64,000 nt of DNA from Methylorubrum aminovorans (GCF_022179725.1 NZ_BPRC01000007.1:62001-126000), one strand, 5' to 3'. Shown: positions 25,964 through 36,117, numbered from the stretch's first letter. A program made the numbers and translations. The notes: generated from the letters alone by a model not told the origin.

Positions 25964-27622
25964 ATGAAGCTCGTGAAGAGCCTTCTCCTTGGATCGGCAG
26001 CGGGGCTGACCATCGTGGGTGGGGCTCAGGCCGCCGACCTGCCGGTGAAGAAGGCCGCTCCGATTGAGTACGTCCGGGTCTGCACCGCCTACGGCGCCGG
26101 CTTCTTCTACATTCCGGGCACCGACACCTGCCTGCGCATCTCCGGCCGCGCCCGCGCCGAGTATGGCTACATCGGCAGCGATAACCGTCGTGTCACCGGC
26201 GGCGGCGACCTCTCGGGCTTCGTCGGCCTCGCCCGCTTCGCCTTCGACACCCGCACCCAGACCGGCTACGGCACCCTGCGCGCCTTCCTTCGCGTCGACA
26301 TGGCGAGCCGCACCGGCCACACCAAGCTCTCCTCCGGCACGAACCTGCGCGGCGGCTACGCCTTCTCCGGCACCGGTCAGGATGCCTTCGGCCGCATCCA
26401 GAACTTCGTCAACGTCGACAAGGCGTTCATCCAGTTCGCCGGCCTGACCGCCGGTCGCGCCTCCTCGTTCTACGACTTCTACGCCGCCGACTACGAGATC
26501 ATCGGCTCTTCGCTCGGCTCCAACATGCCGTCGACCAACCTGCTCGCCTACACGCAGAAGTTCGGTGACGGCTGGACCGCCACGATCTCGATGGAAGATC
26601 CGAACTACCGCAAGAACCCGCTCTTCACGAACGCGGTCCCGGCCGCGGGTGCTGCCGCGGGCACGGGTGCCCTCTCGCAGGTCCTGACGACCGCTCCGAC
26701 CCCGATCATCCTCGGCACCGACGCCCTGGGCAACGCCACCTCGGTCGCCTTCATCGACGCTGTGCAGCGCTCGCGCCTGCCCGACTTCGTCGGCTCGCTG
26801 CGCTACGACGCTCCGTGGGGTTCGGCTCAGCTCTCCGCCGCCGTGCGCGAGATCAACGTGGGCGGCTTCATCTCGTCGGTCGGCGTCCCCGGCGGCAGCG
26901 CCGCGAACGCTCAGACTCTCCTGGCGGCGCGCGGTCTCGGCGACGGCGTGCAGACCGAGTACGGCTGGGCGGTCCAGGGCGGCGTGAAGTTCAACCTGCC
27001 CTTCATCGCTCCGGGCGACGGCCTCTACCTCCAGGGCTCGTACGGCGAGGGCACCTCGTTCTACACCGGCATCAACCGCTTCACCGCCGGCTACCTTGCC
27101 AACGCTTCGGTCTATGCCGGCAACCCGTTCAACCAGTATCTCGCCGACGCGGTCGTGAACCCGCTGTCGGGCCGGATCGAGCTGTCCAGCAGCTTCACGG
27201 CGGTGGCCTCGTACCTCCACTACTGGTCGCCGGAGTGGCGCTCGGCCTTCTACGCCAGCTACGGTGAGATCTGGTTCCCGACCGGCGCCCGCCAGGCCAC
27301 CAGCCAGGCGAACGCTCTGGTCAACAGCGGTAACACTGTGGCTCCGGGCTCCTACCTCACCAACCCGGTGGGCTACGCCACCAGCCAGTCGCTGCGCGAC
27401 ACCTACCAGATCGTCACCGGCGCGAGCCTGATCTGGTCGCCGGTCAAGGACCTCGATATCGGCGTCGAGGGCCAGTACATCCGGACGGGCGTCAAGGGCG
27501 GCCGCGTTGCCGACCAGGACAAGGGCGGCTTCATCGGCGCCGGCAACGCCCAAGTGCCCACCCGCACCGTCAGCAGCGAGGACGTGTTCCAGGCCCGCTT
27601 CCGCGTGCAGCGCGACTTCTAA
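25964..27622 (+). CDS. outer membrane porin (Porin_2 family)
   Basis: A 552-residue protein. The signal peptide (MKLVKSLLLGSAAGLTIVGG, then AQA) is followed by ADLPVKKAAPIEYVRVC, a hallmark of alphaproteobacterial Porin_2. A cysteine pair (VRVC and TDTC) is present, with alternating beta strands rich in aromatics, and the C-terminus ends in Phe, as needed for outer membrane assembly. Pro/Ala/Thr-rich segments near 230-265 are likely surface loops. Codon use is strongly C-ended, suggesting high expression. TGGAGGG precedes the ATG. Confidence 0.93.
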   Translation: MKLVKSLLLGSAAGLTIVGGAQAADLPVKKAAPIEYVRVCTAYGAGFFYIPGTDTCLRISGRARAEYGYIGSDNRRVTGGGDLSGFVGLARFAFDTRTQTGYGTLRAFLRVDMASRTGHTKLSSGTNLRGGYAFSGTGQDAFGRIQNFVNVDKAFIQFAGLTAGRASSFYDFYAADYEIIGSSLGSNMPSTNLLAYTQKFGDGWTATISMEDPNYRKNPLFTNAVPAAGAAAGTGALSQVLTTAPTPIILGTDALGNATSVAFIDAVQRSRLPDFVGSLRYDAPWGSAQLSAAVREINVGGFISSVGVPGGSAANAQTLLAARGLGDGVQTEYGWAVQGGVKFNLPFIAPGDGLYLQGSYGEGTSFYTGINRFTAGYLANASVYAGNPFNQYLADAVVNPLSGRIELSSSFTAVASYLHYWSPEWRSAFYASYGEIWFPTGARQATSQANALVNSGNTVAPGSYLTNPVGYATSQSLRDTYQIVTGASLIWSPVKDLDIGVEGQYIRTGVKGGRVADQDKGGFIGAGNAQVPTRTVSSEDVFQARFRVQRDF

Positions 27623-27711
27623 GACGAACCTGCGGCAGGCCGCGTGCCTGCCGCTCGCAATCATCGGCGTCCCGGGCGTTCGGGACCCGAAGACGACGAA
27701 CGTCCTCCAGA

Positions 27712-27737
27712 CCCCGGCTTCGCGGCCGGGGTTTTTT
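27712..27737 (+). terminator. intrinsic terminator of the porin gene
   Basis: CCCCGGC (27712-27718) pairs with GCCGGGG (27725-27731) across a 6-base loop, directly followed by six T (27732-27737). It lies 90 bp past the porin stop and is a textbook rho-independent terminator. Confidence 0.93.
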
Positions 27738-27862
27738 CTTGGTCTTGCGTGAGCCGGATCGGGCGTGCGGTTCGCGACCGCCTGCAGGGCGCCCGGCCTT
27801 CAAAGCGCCCCGATGCGCGTGTCTCCTGGTCATCATCGCCGGCCGTCGAGGAGGTCGAGCCT

Positions 27863-29863
27863 ATGTCCGCGCCTTCGCTTCCGCCTTCATCACCGCCGCA
27901 CGGCGCTCCGTCACGCTCGCGCCTGGTCCGCGCCGGCTGGCTCGCCGGCCTTCCCATCCTCCTGCTGATCGCCGTGGCGGCCTTCTCTCTCGGCCTGTCG
28001 CGCGTCAGCGCCCGCCTGGAGCGGCAGGCCTCTGCGATCGCCGCCGGCACCGGGGAAGGGCAGCCCGAGCCTTGGCTGCGGGTCTCGGTGACCGGCCGCG
28101 ACCTGACCGCATCGGGCGAGGCGCCGGAAGCCTCCCAGCGCGAGGCGGCCGTCGGCCGGCTCGCCGCGATCGAGGGCGTCCGCCGCCTCACGGACCGGAC
28201 CGGCGTGATCGAGGAAGTGTCCCCCTTCGTCTGGTCGGTGGAGCGTCCCGCGGCCGACCGGGTCGAGACCAATGGCAGTCGCCCGGCCGAGGTCGGCGCC
28301 TTCGAGCTGGCACAGCGGCTGAAGCCGGCCCTGCCGCGCGACACCACCTTGAGCGATCACGCCCGAGCCGCACGGGGTGCGCCGCGCGACTTCCCCGACG
28401 CGGCGGCCTTTGCCGTCGAGCGGCTTCAGGATCTCACCACCGGCGCCGTCGCCACGCTCAACGACACCGTTCTCTCGATTCGCGGCGAGGCGGCCAGTCT
28501 CGCCGCCTACGACGCTCTGCGCACGGCGCTGGCCACACCACCGCAGGGCTACACACTCGGCACGGTCGAGATCACACCGCCGGTCGTCGCGGATTTCCGC
28601 TTCGGCGTCACTCGCCGGCCGGATGGCAGCCTCGAACTCAACGGTCATGTCGCCTCGGAGGGCGCCCGCGAAGAGATCCGTGCCGCCGCCGCGCAGGCTG
28701 CCGAGGGCGCCGCGATCGACGACCGGCTGCGCGATGCCCGCGGCCTGCCGCAGGGTGTCGACGGGCCGGCACTGGCCCGCTTCGTCTTCAAGCTCGCCGC
28801 GTTACTGCACGAGGGACGCGTCAGTTCCGATGGCGCGGTCGTCTCGGTCGAGGGCAACGCCCTGGATCAAGCGGCGGTCACCGAGGCGGAGGGGCTCATG
28901 CGCGAGGCCCGCCCGGCCGGTGTCAGTGCGGGCCGGGTGGCGCTCACCGCACGCCCCATCGTCCCCTACGTCCTGCGCATCCGCCGCGGCGCCGACAGCG
29001 TCACCGTCAGCGGCCATCTGCCCGATCAGGCGGGCCGCGAGGCGCTGCTGGCCCGGCTCAACCCGCGCTTCTTCCGCGAATCGATCCAGGACCGCACGCG
29101 CTTGGCGGCCGGCGCCCCGACCGGCCTAACGGCGGCACTGGCCGCGGCGGTCGATCCGCTCTCGACGCTGGCCAGCGGTGAGCTGACGATCACCGGCACC
29201 CATCTGCGCCTCACCGGAACGAGCCTCTACCCGGAGAGCGCCGCCCGCCTCGGTCGGACGCTGCCCCAGGCGCTGCCGGCCGGCTGGAGCGCGACCGTCA
29301 CGATCGCATCCGACGACAAGCCGGCGGTCACGGCCGAATCGGGCGCCTGCGGGCAACGTCTGGCCGAGCGCACCGCCGGCCATCCCCTGCGCTTCGCTCC
29401 GGGCAGCACGGCGCTCGCGCCCGAGTTCTACCCGGTTCTCGACGCGGTGGCAGCTTTGGCCCGCGCCTGTCCGGGCGAGCGGATCGAGGTCGTGGGCCAT
29501 CTCGATCCGGCCGGGGCGAAACCCGAGGCGCAGGCCGACCCGGTCGCCGACGAGGCGGCGAAGGAGACGACCCCCAAACCCTCCAAGGTCAGCGCGAAGC
29601 CGGAGTCGAAGAAGGACGCGAAATCGAAGGCCGCCAAGGCGGAGCCGAAGGAAGCGGCCAAGGAAGCGTCCAAGTCTGAATCGAAGCCCGAGAAGACCGA
29701 GGCCGAGCGGGCGGAGGCCGGCGCCGACCTCGCGCGGGCGCGGGCGCTTGCGGTGGTGGACTACCTCCAGAAGGCCGGCGTGCCGCTGGAGCGCGCTGCC
29801 GCGCCGACGGGGATCGCCCCGCTCTCCGACCGGCAGGGCATCGGCTTCAGCCTGCGCTCGTGA
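27863..29863 (+). CDS. BON/OmpA-like envelope protein with a split OmpA domain
   Basis: A 666-residue protein with one N-terminal membrane helix (about 24-48). A periplasmic region with several repeated modules of BON-like character follows (VSVTGRDLTASGEAPEA; LELNGHVASEGAREEI; VTVSGHLPDQAGREAL). The end is an OmpA-like peptidoglycan-binding domain. That domain begins LRFAPGSTALAPEFYPVLDAV, reaches RIEVVGHLDPAG, is then broken by about 68 residues of Lys/Ala/Glu/Ser/Pro-rich sequence (about 550-618), and resumes with ADLARARALAVVDYLQKAGV. BON plus OmpA architecture is known (mycobacterial ArfA). The start at 27863 has GAGGAGG upstream. Confidence 0.8.
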   Translation: MSAPSLPPSSPPHGAPSRSRLVRAGWLAGLPILLLIAVAAFSLGLSRVSARLERQASAIAAGTGEGQPEPWLRVSVTGRDLTASGEAPEASQREAAVGRLAAIEGVRRLTDRTGVIEEVSPFVWSVERPAADRVETNGSRPAEVGAFELAQRLKPALPRDTTLSDHARAARGAPRDFPDAAAFAVERLQDLTTGAVATLNDTVLSIRGEAASLAAYDALRTALATPPQGYTLGTVEITPPVVADFRFGVTRRPDGSLELNGHVASEGAREEIRAAAAQAAEGAAIDDRLRDARGLPQGVDGPALARFVFKLAALLHEGRVSSDGAVVSVEGNALDQAAVTEAEGLMREARPAGVSAGRVALTARPIVPYVLRIRRGADSVTVSGHLPDQAGREALLARLNPRFFRESIQDRTRLAAGAPTGLTAALAAAVDPLSTLASGELTITGTHLRLTGTSLYPESAARLGRTLPQALPAGWSATVTIASDDKPAVTAESGACGQRLAERTAGHPLRFAPGSTALAPEFYPVLDAVAALARACPGERIEVVGHLDPAGAKPEAQADPVADEAAKETTPKPSKVSAKPESKKDAKSKAAKAEPKEAAKEASKSESKPEKTEAERAEAGADLARARALAVVDYLQKAGVPLERAAAPTGIAPLSDRQGIGFSLRS

Positions 29864-30141
29864 CCCTCGTCCTCTCCTCACTCTGGCCGGCGCTGGCGGC
29901 GGCGCTGGGGCTCGGCCTCGTCATCGGCACGCTCACCGGCCTTCCGCGGGGCGGACTCGCCCTGGCGGCCGCCGGGCTTCTGCTCACGGGCCTTGCGATT
30001 CTGTCCGGCCTGGCAGCGCTACGAACAGTCCCCGGTGCGCCCGGCCTCTGGATCGAATCGGGCGCGGGGCTGCTAGGCGCTTACCTCGCGGGCTGCGTTC
30101 TGGGCGGGCTCGGGCGCTCCCTCGCCGGCCGTCCGCTCTGA
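29860..30141 (+). CDS. small hydrophobic membrane protein
   Basis: A 93-residue protein of about three membrane helices. Its GTG start overlaps the preceding stop by 4 bp, implying coupling to the BON/OmpA-like gene, perhaps as its partner. Its last 69 bp overlap the 3' end of the convergent cyclase gene. No family is recognised. Confidence 0.65.
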   Translation: MTLVLSSLWPALAAALGLGLVIGTLTGLPRGGLALAAAGLLLTGLAILSGLAALRTVPGAPGLWIESGAGLLGAYLAGCVLGGLGRSLAGRPL

Positions 30142-31359
30142 CGGGACGGCTGCCTCCGCCGACAGCCCCCAGATCCGCTGCTTGCGCCCGACGCCGCGTA
30201 GGGCGAATTCGCCGACCGCGACGAGGGGTGTGGAGCAGCGCCGCGCGAAGGCATCCGAGAGGAGCAGCGGGCGCCCGAGTTCATCGCACAGACGCTCGAT
30301 CCGGCTCGCTTCGTTGACCGCGCGCCCGATCACCGTGAAGTCGAGGCGCCGGTCGGTGCCGACATTGCCGGACACGACCCGCCCGTAATGGAGCACGATG
30401 TCCGCCTCCAGGGGCGGCAAGCCGTTCCGGCGGCGGGAGGCGTTCAGTCCGGCATTGCGCGCCAGCGCCTCCCGTGCCGCGTCGAACGCGCCGGCGCAGG
30501 CCGGGCAGGCGAGGGCGTCCGGCTCGAAAACCGGGAAGACCGCGAGGAAGCCGTCGCCGAGAAACTTCGAAATCTCGCCGCCGTGGCGCTGTACCGGTTC
30601 ACCCAGCGCATCGAAATGCTCGTCGAGCCAGCCCACCACCTTCAGCGGATCGTCGCGATCCGCCACCGCCGTGAAGCCGCGCAGATCCGCGAGCAGGATC
30701 GCGGCGTGGACGACCGTGCTCTGCCCGCGCCGCATCTCGCCCGCGAGCACCCGCGCTCCCGTCGCCGGTCCGAGATAGGTGCCGAGCATCTCACGCATGG
30801 TGTGCGACAGGCTGAGCTTGGCCGTGACCAGGGCAATCACCGGCACCAGCCCGGCGACCATCGCCTGCTCCATCTCGGTGAAGCCGCCGGGACGGTCGGT
30901 GGCAAACGAGATGCCGACACCCTCCATGGCGCTGCCGGGCGCGAAGGCGACGGCATGAAGCAGGTAATCGGTGGCCCCCGCCTGCCTGAGTTCTCCCAGG
31001 AGCGGAAGGTTCGGGCATCCGTTCGATCGCTCGAGCCGCCAGCGCACGAAAGCGAGGTCGTTCGCGCGCAGCCAGCCGACGGGACTGCGGTAGAACGTGT
31101 CCTCGCCCTCCGGCCCGTGCACGGTGGGGAAGTACGCCATACCCTGCCCGCGCCGCCACGCGATGCTCACCCCGCGGAAGACGGGGTCGATCACCGGTAC
31201 CGCGAGGCTGAGGCGCCAGAGCGGGAGACCCGCGGCGACGAGCGCCTCGCAGAACTCCGCGACGATGGCCTCCCCGTCATCCGACTCCGTTGCCCGCGCG
31301 ATGAGGCGGGCTTCGATGCCGCGGAGGGTCGAGTCAGAGATCGAATCCGTGATGGCCAT
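30073..31359 (-). CDS. class III adenylate cyclase
   Basis: A 428-residue predicted cyclase making cAMP. The C-terminal catalytic domain (about 215-400) has metal-binding Asp225 (LLADLRGFT) and Asp269 (KFLGDGFLAVF), an adenine-specifying Lys265, a second Asp in LDFTVIG, and the transition-state NEASR. The N-terminal 200 residues are a sensor-like region with no recognised domain (FRGVSIAWRRGQGM; DRPGGFTEMEQ). No membrane helix is evident. It is a single gene, divergent from an HD hydrolase. Confidence 0.9.
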   Translation of the reverse strand: MAITDSISDSTLRGIEARLIARATESDDGEAIVAEFCEALVAAGLPLWRLSLAVPVIDPVFRGVSIAWRRGQGMAYFPTVHGPEGEDTFYRSPVGWLRANDLAFVRWRLERSNGCPNLPLLGELRQAGATDYLLHAVAFAPGSAMEGVGISFATDRPGGFTEMEQAMVAGLVPVIALVTAKLSLSHTMREMLGTYLGPATGARVLAGEMRRGQSTVVHAAILLADLRGFTAVADRDDPLKVVGWLDEHFDALGEPVQRHGGEISKFLGDGFLAVFPVFEPDALACPACAGAFDAAREALARNAGLNASRRRNGLPPLEADIVLHYGRVVSGNVGTDRRLDFTVIGRAVNEASRIERLCDELGRPLLLSDAFARRCSTPLVAVGEFALRGVGRKQRIWGLSAEAAVPSERTAGEGAPEPAQNAAREVSA

Positions 31360-31499
31360 GGCGAGCCGAGTCTATCGGTGCTCGCGCCGCGATCCAAAAG
31401 GCGCCGGGCGACCATGCCTGTGGGAAATCGATCGCGGGGCCATCTTGCCCGGGTGCCCCGAACCCTTCAACGGTGCCGCGGAATGCCAGGAACACCGAC

Positions 31500-32105
31500 A
31501 TGGACGACGTGAACGACCACGCCTCTGCCCTTGCGCGCCGGTTCGCTTTCCTGGCCGAGATCGACGGGCTCAAGGCGGTGCTGCGCCAGAACCGGACCGT
31601 CGGCGAGCGAAGGCGCGAGAATTCGGCCGAGCATTCCTGGCACCTGGCGATGTTCGCCCTCGTCCTCGGCGATCTCGCCCCCGGCCTCGATCTAGGCCGT
31701 GTCGTCGCGATGCTGCTCGTGCACGACATCGTCGAGGTCGATGCCGGCGACGTGCCGATCCACGGCGCCTACGACGCCGCCGCGCTGGCCCTGGTCGAGG
31801 CGGCCGCGGCCGAGCGGATTTTCGGGCTACTCCCCGCGGCGCAACGCGACCTTTTCCTGGGCCTGTGGCGAGAATTCGAGATGGTGGAGACGGCGGAGGC
31901 CCGCTTCGCCAAGGCGCTCGACCGGCTGCAGCCGCTGCTGCTCAACACGCTGACCGAAGGCGGCACCTGGGCCGAGAACGGCCTCACCGAGGCGCAGGTG
32001 TTGGCGCGTTACCGGCCGGTGATCGAGCGCGGCGTCCCCGGCCTCTGGCCGTTCGTAGAGGCGATGGTTCGCCGCCACTACCAGGGAGGAGCCGCTACGG
32101 CGTGA
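31500..32105 (+). CDS. HD-domain hydrolase (YfbR/HDDC2-like)
   Basis: A 201-residue metal-dependent phosphohydrolase. The HD ligands are visible as H in ENSAEHSWHLA, HD in LLVHDIVEVDAGD and a later Asp in AKALDRLQPLL. This resembles the deoxynucleotide 5'-nucleotidase YfbR and human HDDC2 (inference). ATG 31500 has AGGAA eight bases upstream; 31473 is an alternative. Its 3' end overlaps slt by 11 bp. Confidence 0.85.
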   Translation: MDDVNDHASALARRFAFLAEIDGLKAVLRQNRTVGERRRENSAEHSWHLAMFALVLGDLAPGLDLGRVVAMLLVHDIVEVDAGDVPIHGAYDAAALALVEAAAAERIFGLLPAAQRDLFLGLWREFEMVETAEARFAKALDRLQPLLLNTLTEGGTWAENGLTEAQVLARYRPVIERGVPGLWPFVEAMVRRHYQGGAATA

Positions 32106-34425
32106 CCGGCTGCGCCTCGGCGCTCACGGCTGTGCGGGCGCCGCGGGCGAGGTCTCGCTCGATCAGGAGCGCGCTCTTGCCGTCGAGGCGGTTGCGGTAG
32201 ACCTGCAGGTTCTCCATCACCCGCTGTACGTAGTTGCGCGTCTCGGTGAAGGGGATGCGCTCGACCCAGTCGATCGCGTCGACATCGGGCCGGCGCGGAT
32301 CGCCGTAGGCGTCGATCCATTTCTTCACGTTGCCGCCGCCCGCGTTGTAGGAGGCGAAGGCGAGGATGTAGGAGCCCTTCCAGTCCTCCATCAGTTCCCC
32401 GAGATGAGCCTGTCCCAGCCGGGCGTTGTAGGTCGGATCGCTGGTGAGTCGGTCGGTCTCGTAGGAGGTCGAGACGCGCTTGGCCGTGCGCTGAGCGGTG
32501 GCCGGCATCATCTGCATCAGGCCGCGCGCGCCGACACCGGACTGGGCGCGGGGATCGAACTGGCTCTCCTGCCGGGCGATGGCGAAGACCATGGCCCGCT
32601 CCACCTGCGGCACCGCGGTGAAGGTTTCGTAGTCCGGAATGCCGATGGTCGGGTAGGCGTGCGTGTCGAGCGCCAACCCGCGCTGCGTGGCGAGCTTGCC
32701 GATGGCGACCAGCGCGCGAGCGTCGCGCGCTTGCACCGCAGCCTCGCCCAGCGCGTTGACCTGCGCTTCCTCAGTGAGCGAGCGGGCGGCGTCGATGTAG
32801 AGCGGCAACGCCAGCTCCTTCATCTGGGCGGCCGACAGGAGCTTCAGTCCGCGCATAAAAAGCCGGTCGTCGAAGGCGGCGCGGGCCGTTGGGCTCAGCT
32901 CGGCGGCGCGGCGGAGCGGCAGGCTGTGCTGGCCGAGCCGGGCGCGAGCGAGCTGCCCGTAATAGGCGATCGGCTGGAGCGCGGCGCGCTCGTAGAAGCC
33001 CTTCGCCTCGGTCGTTTTGCCCGCGGCTTCCGCCGCGCGGCCCTGCCAGTAGGCAGCACGCGCCAGCGAGATCGGCGTCTCGGCCACGCTCGCGGCAGAA
33101 GCGAAGTGCCGCTCGGCCGCCGCCGGGTCGGTCATGAAGCGCAGTGCGATCCAGCCGGCATGGAACTCGGCCTCGATCCGCTTCTCGGAGGTGCGGGCGG
33201 AGTGCGCCGCGGCCACCGCGTAGGCGGTCTTGGCATCGCCCGCATCCATCAGCTTGCGCGCGACGATGCGGCGCTCGACCCACCACGTGTCGCCGTCGGC
33301 GATGACGTCCGGGTTGGTGGGGGCGGAGAGCAGCACCTTGGCCGCCTCGGCCGCCTTGTCGGCGCGGCGGAAATACTGGGCACGCGAGAGCAGGTAGGAG
33401 GAATCGTTGCGCAGCGACGGCGGCACCGAGGCGAGGGCCGGGGTCGCCCCGGTTTTGCCCTGCACCGCCCGGCGGGCGCGCACGAGGCTGGCATAGGAGC
33501 CGCCGGCATACTCCGCCGCGCGGGCGGCCGTGGCCCAATCCTCCTTCAGGAGGGCGCGCTCCATCCGGTAGCGGTGGTCGATCACGGTCAGGACGCCGGG
33601 GAAGGCGTCCGTCACCTTGGCTTCCAGGCTGCGCCCGAAGCTCTCCTCGCGCCAGAGATCGTGGACGAGGTCGGCGGCGTCCGCATCGAGCCCGTCGGCA
33701 CGCAGGGCCAAGGCCAGGGCGAACTTGCCCGGCGCGCTGGTCGGCTTCGCGGTGGCGAAGAAGGCGCGCACCAAGCCTGGGCTCTTCTTCTCGGTGAGAA
33801 GCCGCTCCTCGGCGCGGCGGCGCAGCAGCGGGCCGGCCGGCCAATCGGGATTGGTGCGGGTGAAGGCGACGACGCGCTCGAAGCTGACGCCGGCCCCGGC
33901 CCGGATCGCCACCCATTCGAGCAGCGCCCGTGCCGCCGGATCGGTGAAGCCCGCGGCGAGCCGGTCGCCGTCGGTGACCTTGCCCTTGCGGTAGAGGTCG
34001 ATCGCCTCGCGGAGCTGGCCGAGATCGGTCTCGCCCGAGGCGATCGGCCGGGCCGGGTCCGGTACCTCGGGGGCAGGAGCGGCCGGCGAGACGGCCGCGT
34101 CGGGCAGCGGGAAGGCGACCGGGCCATCCGATTCGGTGGAGGCGTAGGCCGAGGCCGCGGCGGGCAACGGCTTGTCGGAGGCGGCTTCGCCCGCACTCGG
34201 ATCGAGCCGCAGCGCGTCGGCCGCGACCGGATCGGCGGCCGGGCCCCCGCCATCGCTGACTTGGCCTGCGGGTGCGGTCGCGTCGCTCGCCGGTGCGGCG
34301 GGCGCCGAGGCCGGCTGCGGATTGCGCAGCTCGCTCGCCGTGCCGCGTTGCGGCAGCACGAGGGAGCCGGACAGGACGAGCCCGAGCAGCAGGGGCAGGG
34401 AGCGAGCGGGGAACGCCAAGGTCAT
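32095..34425 (-). CDS. slt: soluble lytic murein transglycosylase
   Basis: A 776-residue periplasmic protein. The signal peptide (MTLAFPARSLPLLLGLVLS) is followed by about 110 residues of Ala/Pro/Asp-rich linker, then a long alpha-superhelical region, then a lysozyme-like domain. The catalytic Glu is in AIARQESQFDP, with GLMQMMPATAQ and YNAGGGNVKKWI. It cleaves peptidoglycan to 1,6-anhydro-muropeptides. ATG 34425 was chosen because the signal starts there. It is divergent from dapA, as in other alphaproteobacteria. Confidence 0.93.
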   Translation of the reverse strand: MTLAFPARSLPLLLGLVLSGSLVLPQRGTASELRNPQPASAPAAPASDATAPAGQVSDGGGPAADPVAADALRLDPSAGEAASDKPLPAAASAYASTESDGPVAFPLPDAAVSPAAPAPEVPDPARPIASGETDLGQLREAIDLYRKGKVTDGDRLAAGFTDPAARALLEWVAIRAGAGVSFERVVAFTRTNPDWPAGPLLRRRAEERLLTEKKSPGLVRAFFATAKPTSAPGKFALALALRADGLDADAADLVHDLWREESFGRSLEAKVTDAFPGVLTVIDHRYRMERALLKEDWATAARAAEYAGGSYASLVRARRAVQGKTGATPALASVPPSLRNDSSYLLSRAQYFRRADKAAEAAKVLLSAPTNPDVIADGDTWWVERRIVARKLMDAGDAKTAYAVAAAHSARTSEKRIEAEFHAGWIALRFMTDPAAAERHFASAASVAETPISLARAAYWQGRAAEAAGKTTEAKGFYERAALQPIAYYGQLARARLGQHSLPLRRAAELSPTARAAFDDRLFMRGLKLLSAAQMKELALPLYIDAARSLTEEAQVNALGEAAVQARDARALVAIGKLATQRGLALDTHAYPTIGIPDYETFTAVPQVERAMVFAIARQESQFDPRAQSGVGARGLMQMMPATAQRTAKRVSTSYETDRLTSDPTYNARLGQAHLGELMEDWKGSYILAFASYNAGGGNVKKWIDAYGDPRRPDVDAIDWVERIPFTETRNYVQRVMENLQVYRNRLDGKSALLIERDLARGARTAVSAEAQPVTP

Positions 34426-34606
34426 CAGACACCCCGACACGGAGGCCAAGCCTTAAGCTGGGCTCCGGTCCGTTAAGAAGGCATTAACTGCGCAAGCGAA
34501 GCGTTTGCGCGCGGGCTGGGGAGGGCCTATGTCTCGCGCGACCCGTGCGCGGCCGAAGCCGCCGGGTTATGCCAGACAGGCAAGAAGAACGGCCGGGAAC
34601 GCCAGG

Positions 34607-35497
34607 ATGACCGATACCCACGCCCGCCTTCGCGGCTCGATGACCGCGCTCGCGACCCCCTTCCGCGACGGCGAGTTCGACGAGTCGGCCTTCCGCAAAT
34701 TCGTGAACTGGCAGATCGAGCAGGGCACCCACGCCCTGGTGCCGACGGGCACCACCGGTGAGAGCCCGACGCTGAGCCACTCCGAGCACGACCGCGTGGT
34801 CGAGATCTGCGTCGCCGAGGCCGCCGGCCGGGTGCCCGTGATCGCGGGCGCCGGCTCGAACTCGACGCGGGAGGCCGTGGCACGGGCCCGTCATGCGGAA
34901 AGCGTCGGTGCGGATGCGGTGCTCACCGTCACGCCCTACTACAACAAGCCGACGCAGGAAGGGATGTACGCCCACTTCAAGGCAGTGAACGACGCCGTCG
35001 GCATCCCGATCATCATCTACAACATCCCCGGCCGGTCCGTGGTCGACATGAGCGTCGACACCATGAAGCGGCTGTTCGAGTTGAAGAACATTGCCGGCGT
35101 GAAGGACGCCACGGCCAAGATCGACCGTGTCAGCCTCCAGCGGCAGGCCATGGGAGAAGACTTCATCCAGCTTTCTGGCGAAGATGCGACGGCGCTCGGA
35201 TTCAATGCTCATGGCGGCCACGGCTGCATCTCCGTGGTCTCGAACGTCGCGCCTCGGCTCTGCGCCGACCTGCAGGAAGCAACGCTCGCGGGCGATTACG
35301 CCAAGGCCCTGAAGATTCAGGACAGGCTGATGCCGCTGCACGTGCAGATGTTCTACGAATCGAACCCGGTGCCGGCGAAGTATGCGCTCTCGCGGCTCGG
35401 ACTGATGTCGGAAGAAGTGCGCCTGCCGCTGGTGCCGGCCACCGAGGGCTGTCGCCGGGCGGTCGATGCCGCGCTGGCCCATGCCGGACTGATCTGA
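34607..35497 (+). CDS. dapA: 4-hydroxy-tetrahydrodipicolinate synthase
   Basis: DapA condenses pyruvate and aspartate semialdehyde, the first step of lysine and diaminopimelate synthesis. The 296-residue TIM barrel has [30 protein letters not shown] (with the Tyr of the triad) and the Schiff-base lysine in AGVKDAT. It lies next to slt and smpB. A small inverted repeat GCGCAA/TTGCGC (34490-34510) lies in the divergent spacer. Confidence 0.96.
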   Translation: MTDTHARLRGSMTALATPFRDGEFDESAFRKFVNWQIEQGTHALVPTGTTGESPTLSHSEHDRVVEICVAEAAGRVPVIAGAGSNSTREAVARARHAESVGADAVLTVTPYYNKPTQEGMYAHFKAVNDAVGIPIIIYNIPGRSVVDMSVDTMKRLFELKNIAGVKDATAKIDRVSLQRQAMGEDFIQLSGEDATALGFNAHGGHGCISVVSNVAPRLCADLQEATLAGDYAKALKIQDRLMPLHVQMFYESNPVPAKYALSRLGLMSEEVRLPLVPATEGCRRAVDAALAHAGLI

Positions 35498-35602
35498 CGA
35501 TTTCTGTCTGATCCGAGACAATCCGGCGGGACGCCTCGCCGGACAAGGCGGCGGTCCCCATATCGGTGAGCCGTCGCCGCCCGATCGCGAACCTGAAGAA
35601 GA

Positions 35603-36076
35603 ATGGCACCCAAACCCGATCCCGGCCGGCGCGTCGTCGCCGACAACCGCTCCGCTCGCTTCCACTACGCGATCGAGGACACGTTCGAGGCCGGCATCGC
35701 GCTGACCGGCACCGAGGTGAAATCCCTGCGCGGCGGAAAGGCGACGATCGGCGAATCCTATGCCGGGCCGTCGGGCAACGACCTGATGCTGTTCAACGCC
35801 TATATCCCGGAATACCTGGAGGCGAACCGCTTCAACCACGACACCAAGCGGCCCCGCCGCCTATTGCTGCACCGCCGCCAGATCAACAAGCTGATCGGCG
35901 CGACGCAGCGCCAGGGCTACACGGTGATCCCCTTGAAGATCTACTTCAACGACAAGGGGCGGGCGAAGGTCGAGTTGGGGCTGGGCAAGGGCAAGCAGCT
36001 CCACGACAAGCGCGAGAGCGTCAAGCAGCGCGACTGGCAGCGCGACAAGGCCCGCCTGATGCGCGACAAGGGCTGA
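35603..36076 (+). CDS. smpB: SsrA-binding protein
   Basis: SmpB partners with tmRNA in trans-translation. The 157-residue protein has [44 protein letters not shown] and a basic C-terminal tail ending KARLMRDKG that enters the mRNA channel. The length is typical. No tmRNA gene is visible in this window. Confidence 0.97.
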   Translation: MAPKPDPGRRVVADNRSARFHYAIEDTFEAGIALTGTEVKSLRGGKATIGESYAGPSGNDLMLFNAYIPEYLEANRFNHDTKRPRRLLLHRRQINKLIGATQRQGYTVIPLKIYFNDKGRAKVELGLGKGKQLHDKRESVKQRDWQRDKARLMRDKG

Positions 36077-36117
36077 GGCCGTTCTGGGTTTGGTCAGAGG
36101 CTCGAGCCGGCCCCGCC

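Noticed and set aside
25895..27664. 589-codon open frame on the minus strand
   Set aside because: It opposes the porin gene, has no signal peptide or motif, and its composition is that of a shadow. The porin has a ribosome binding site, signal and terminator.
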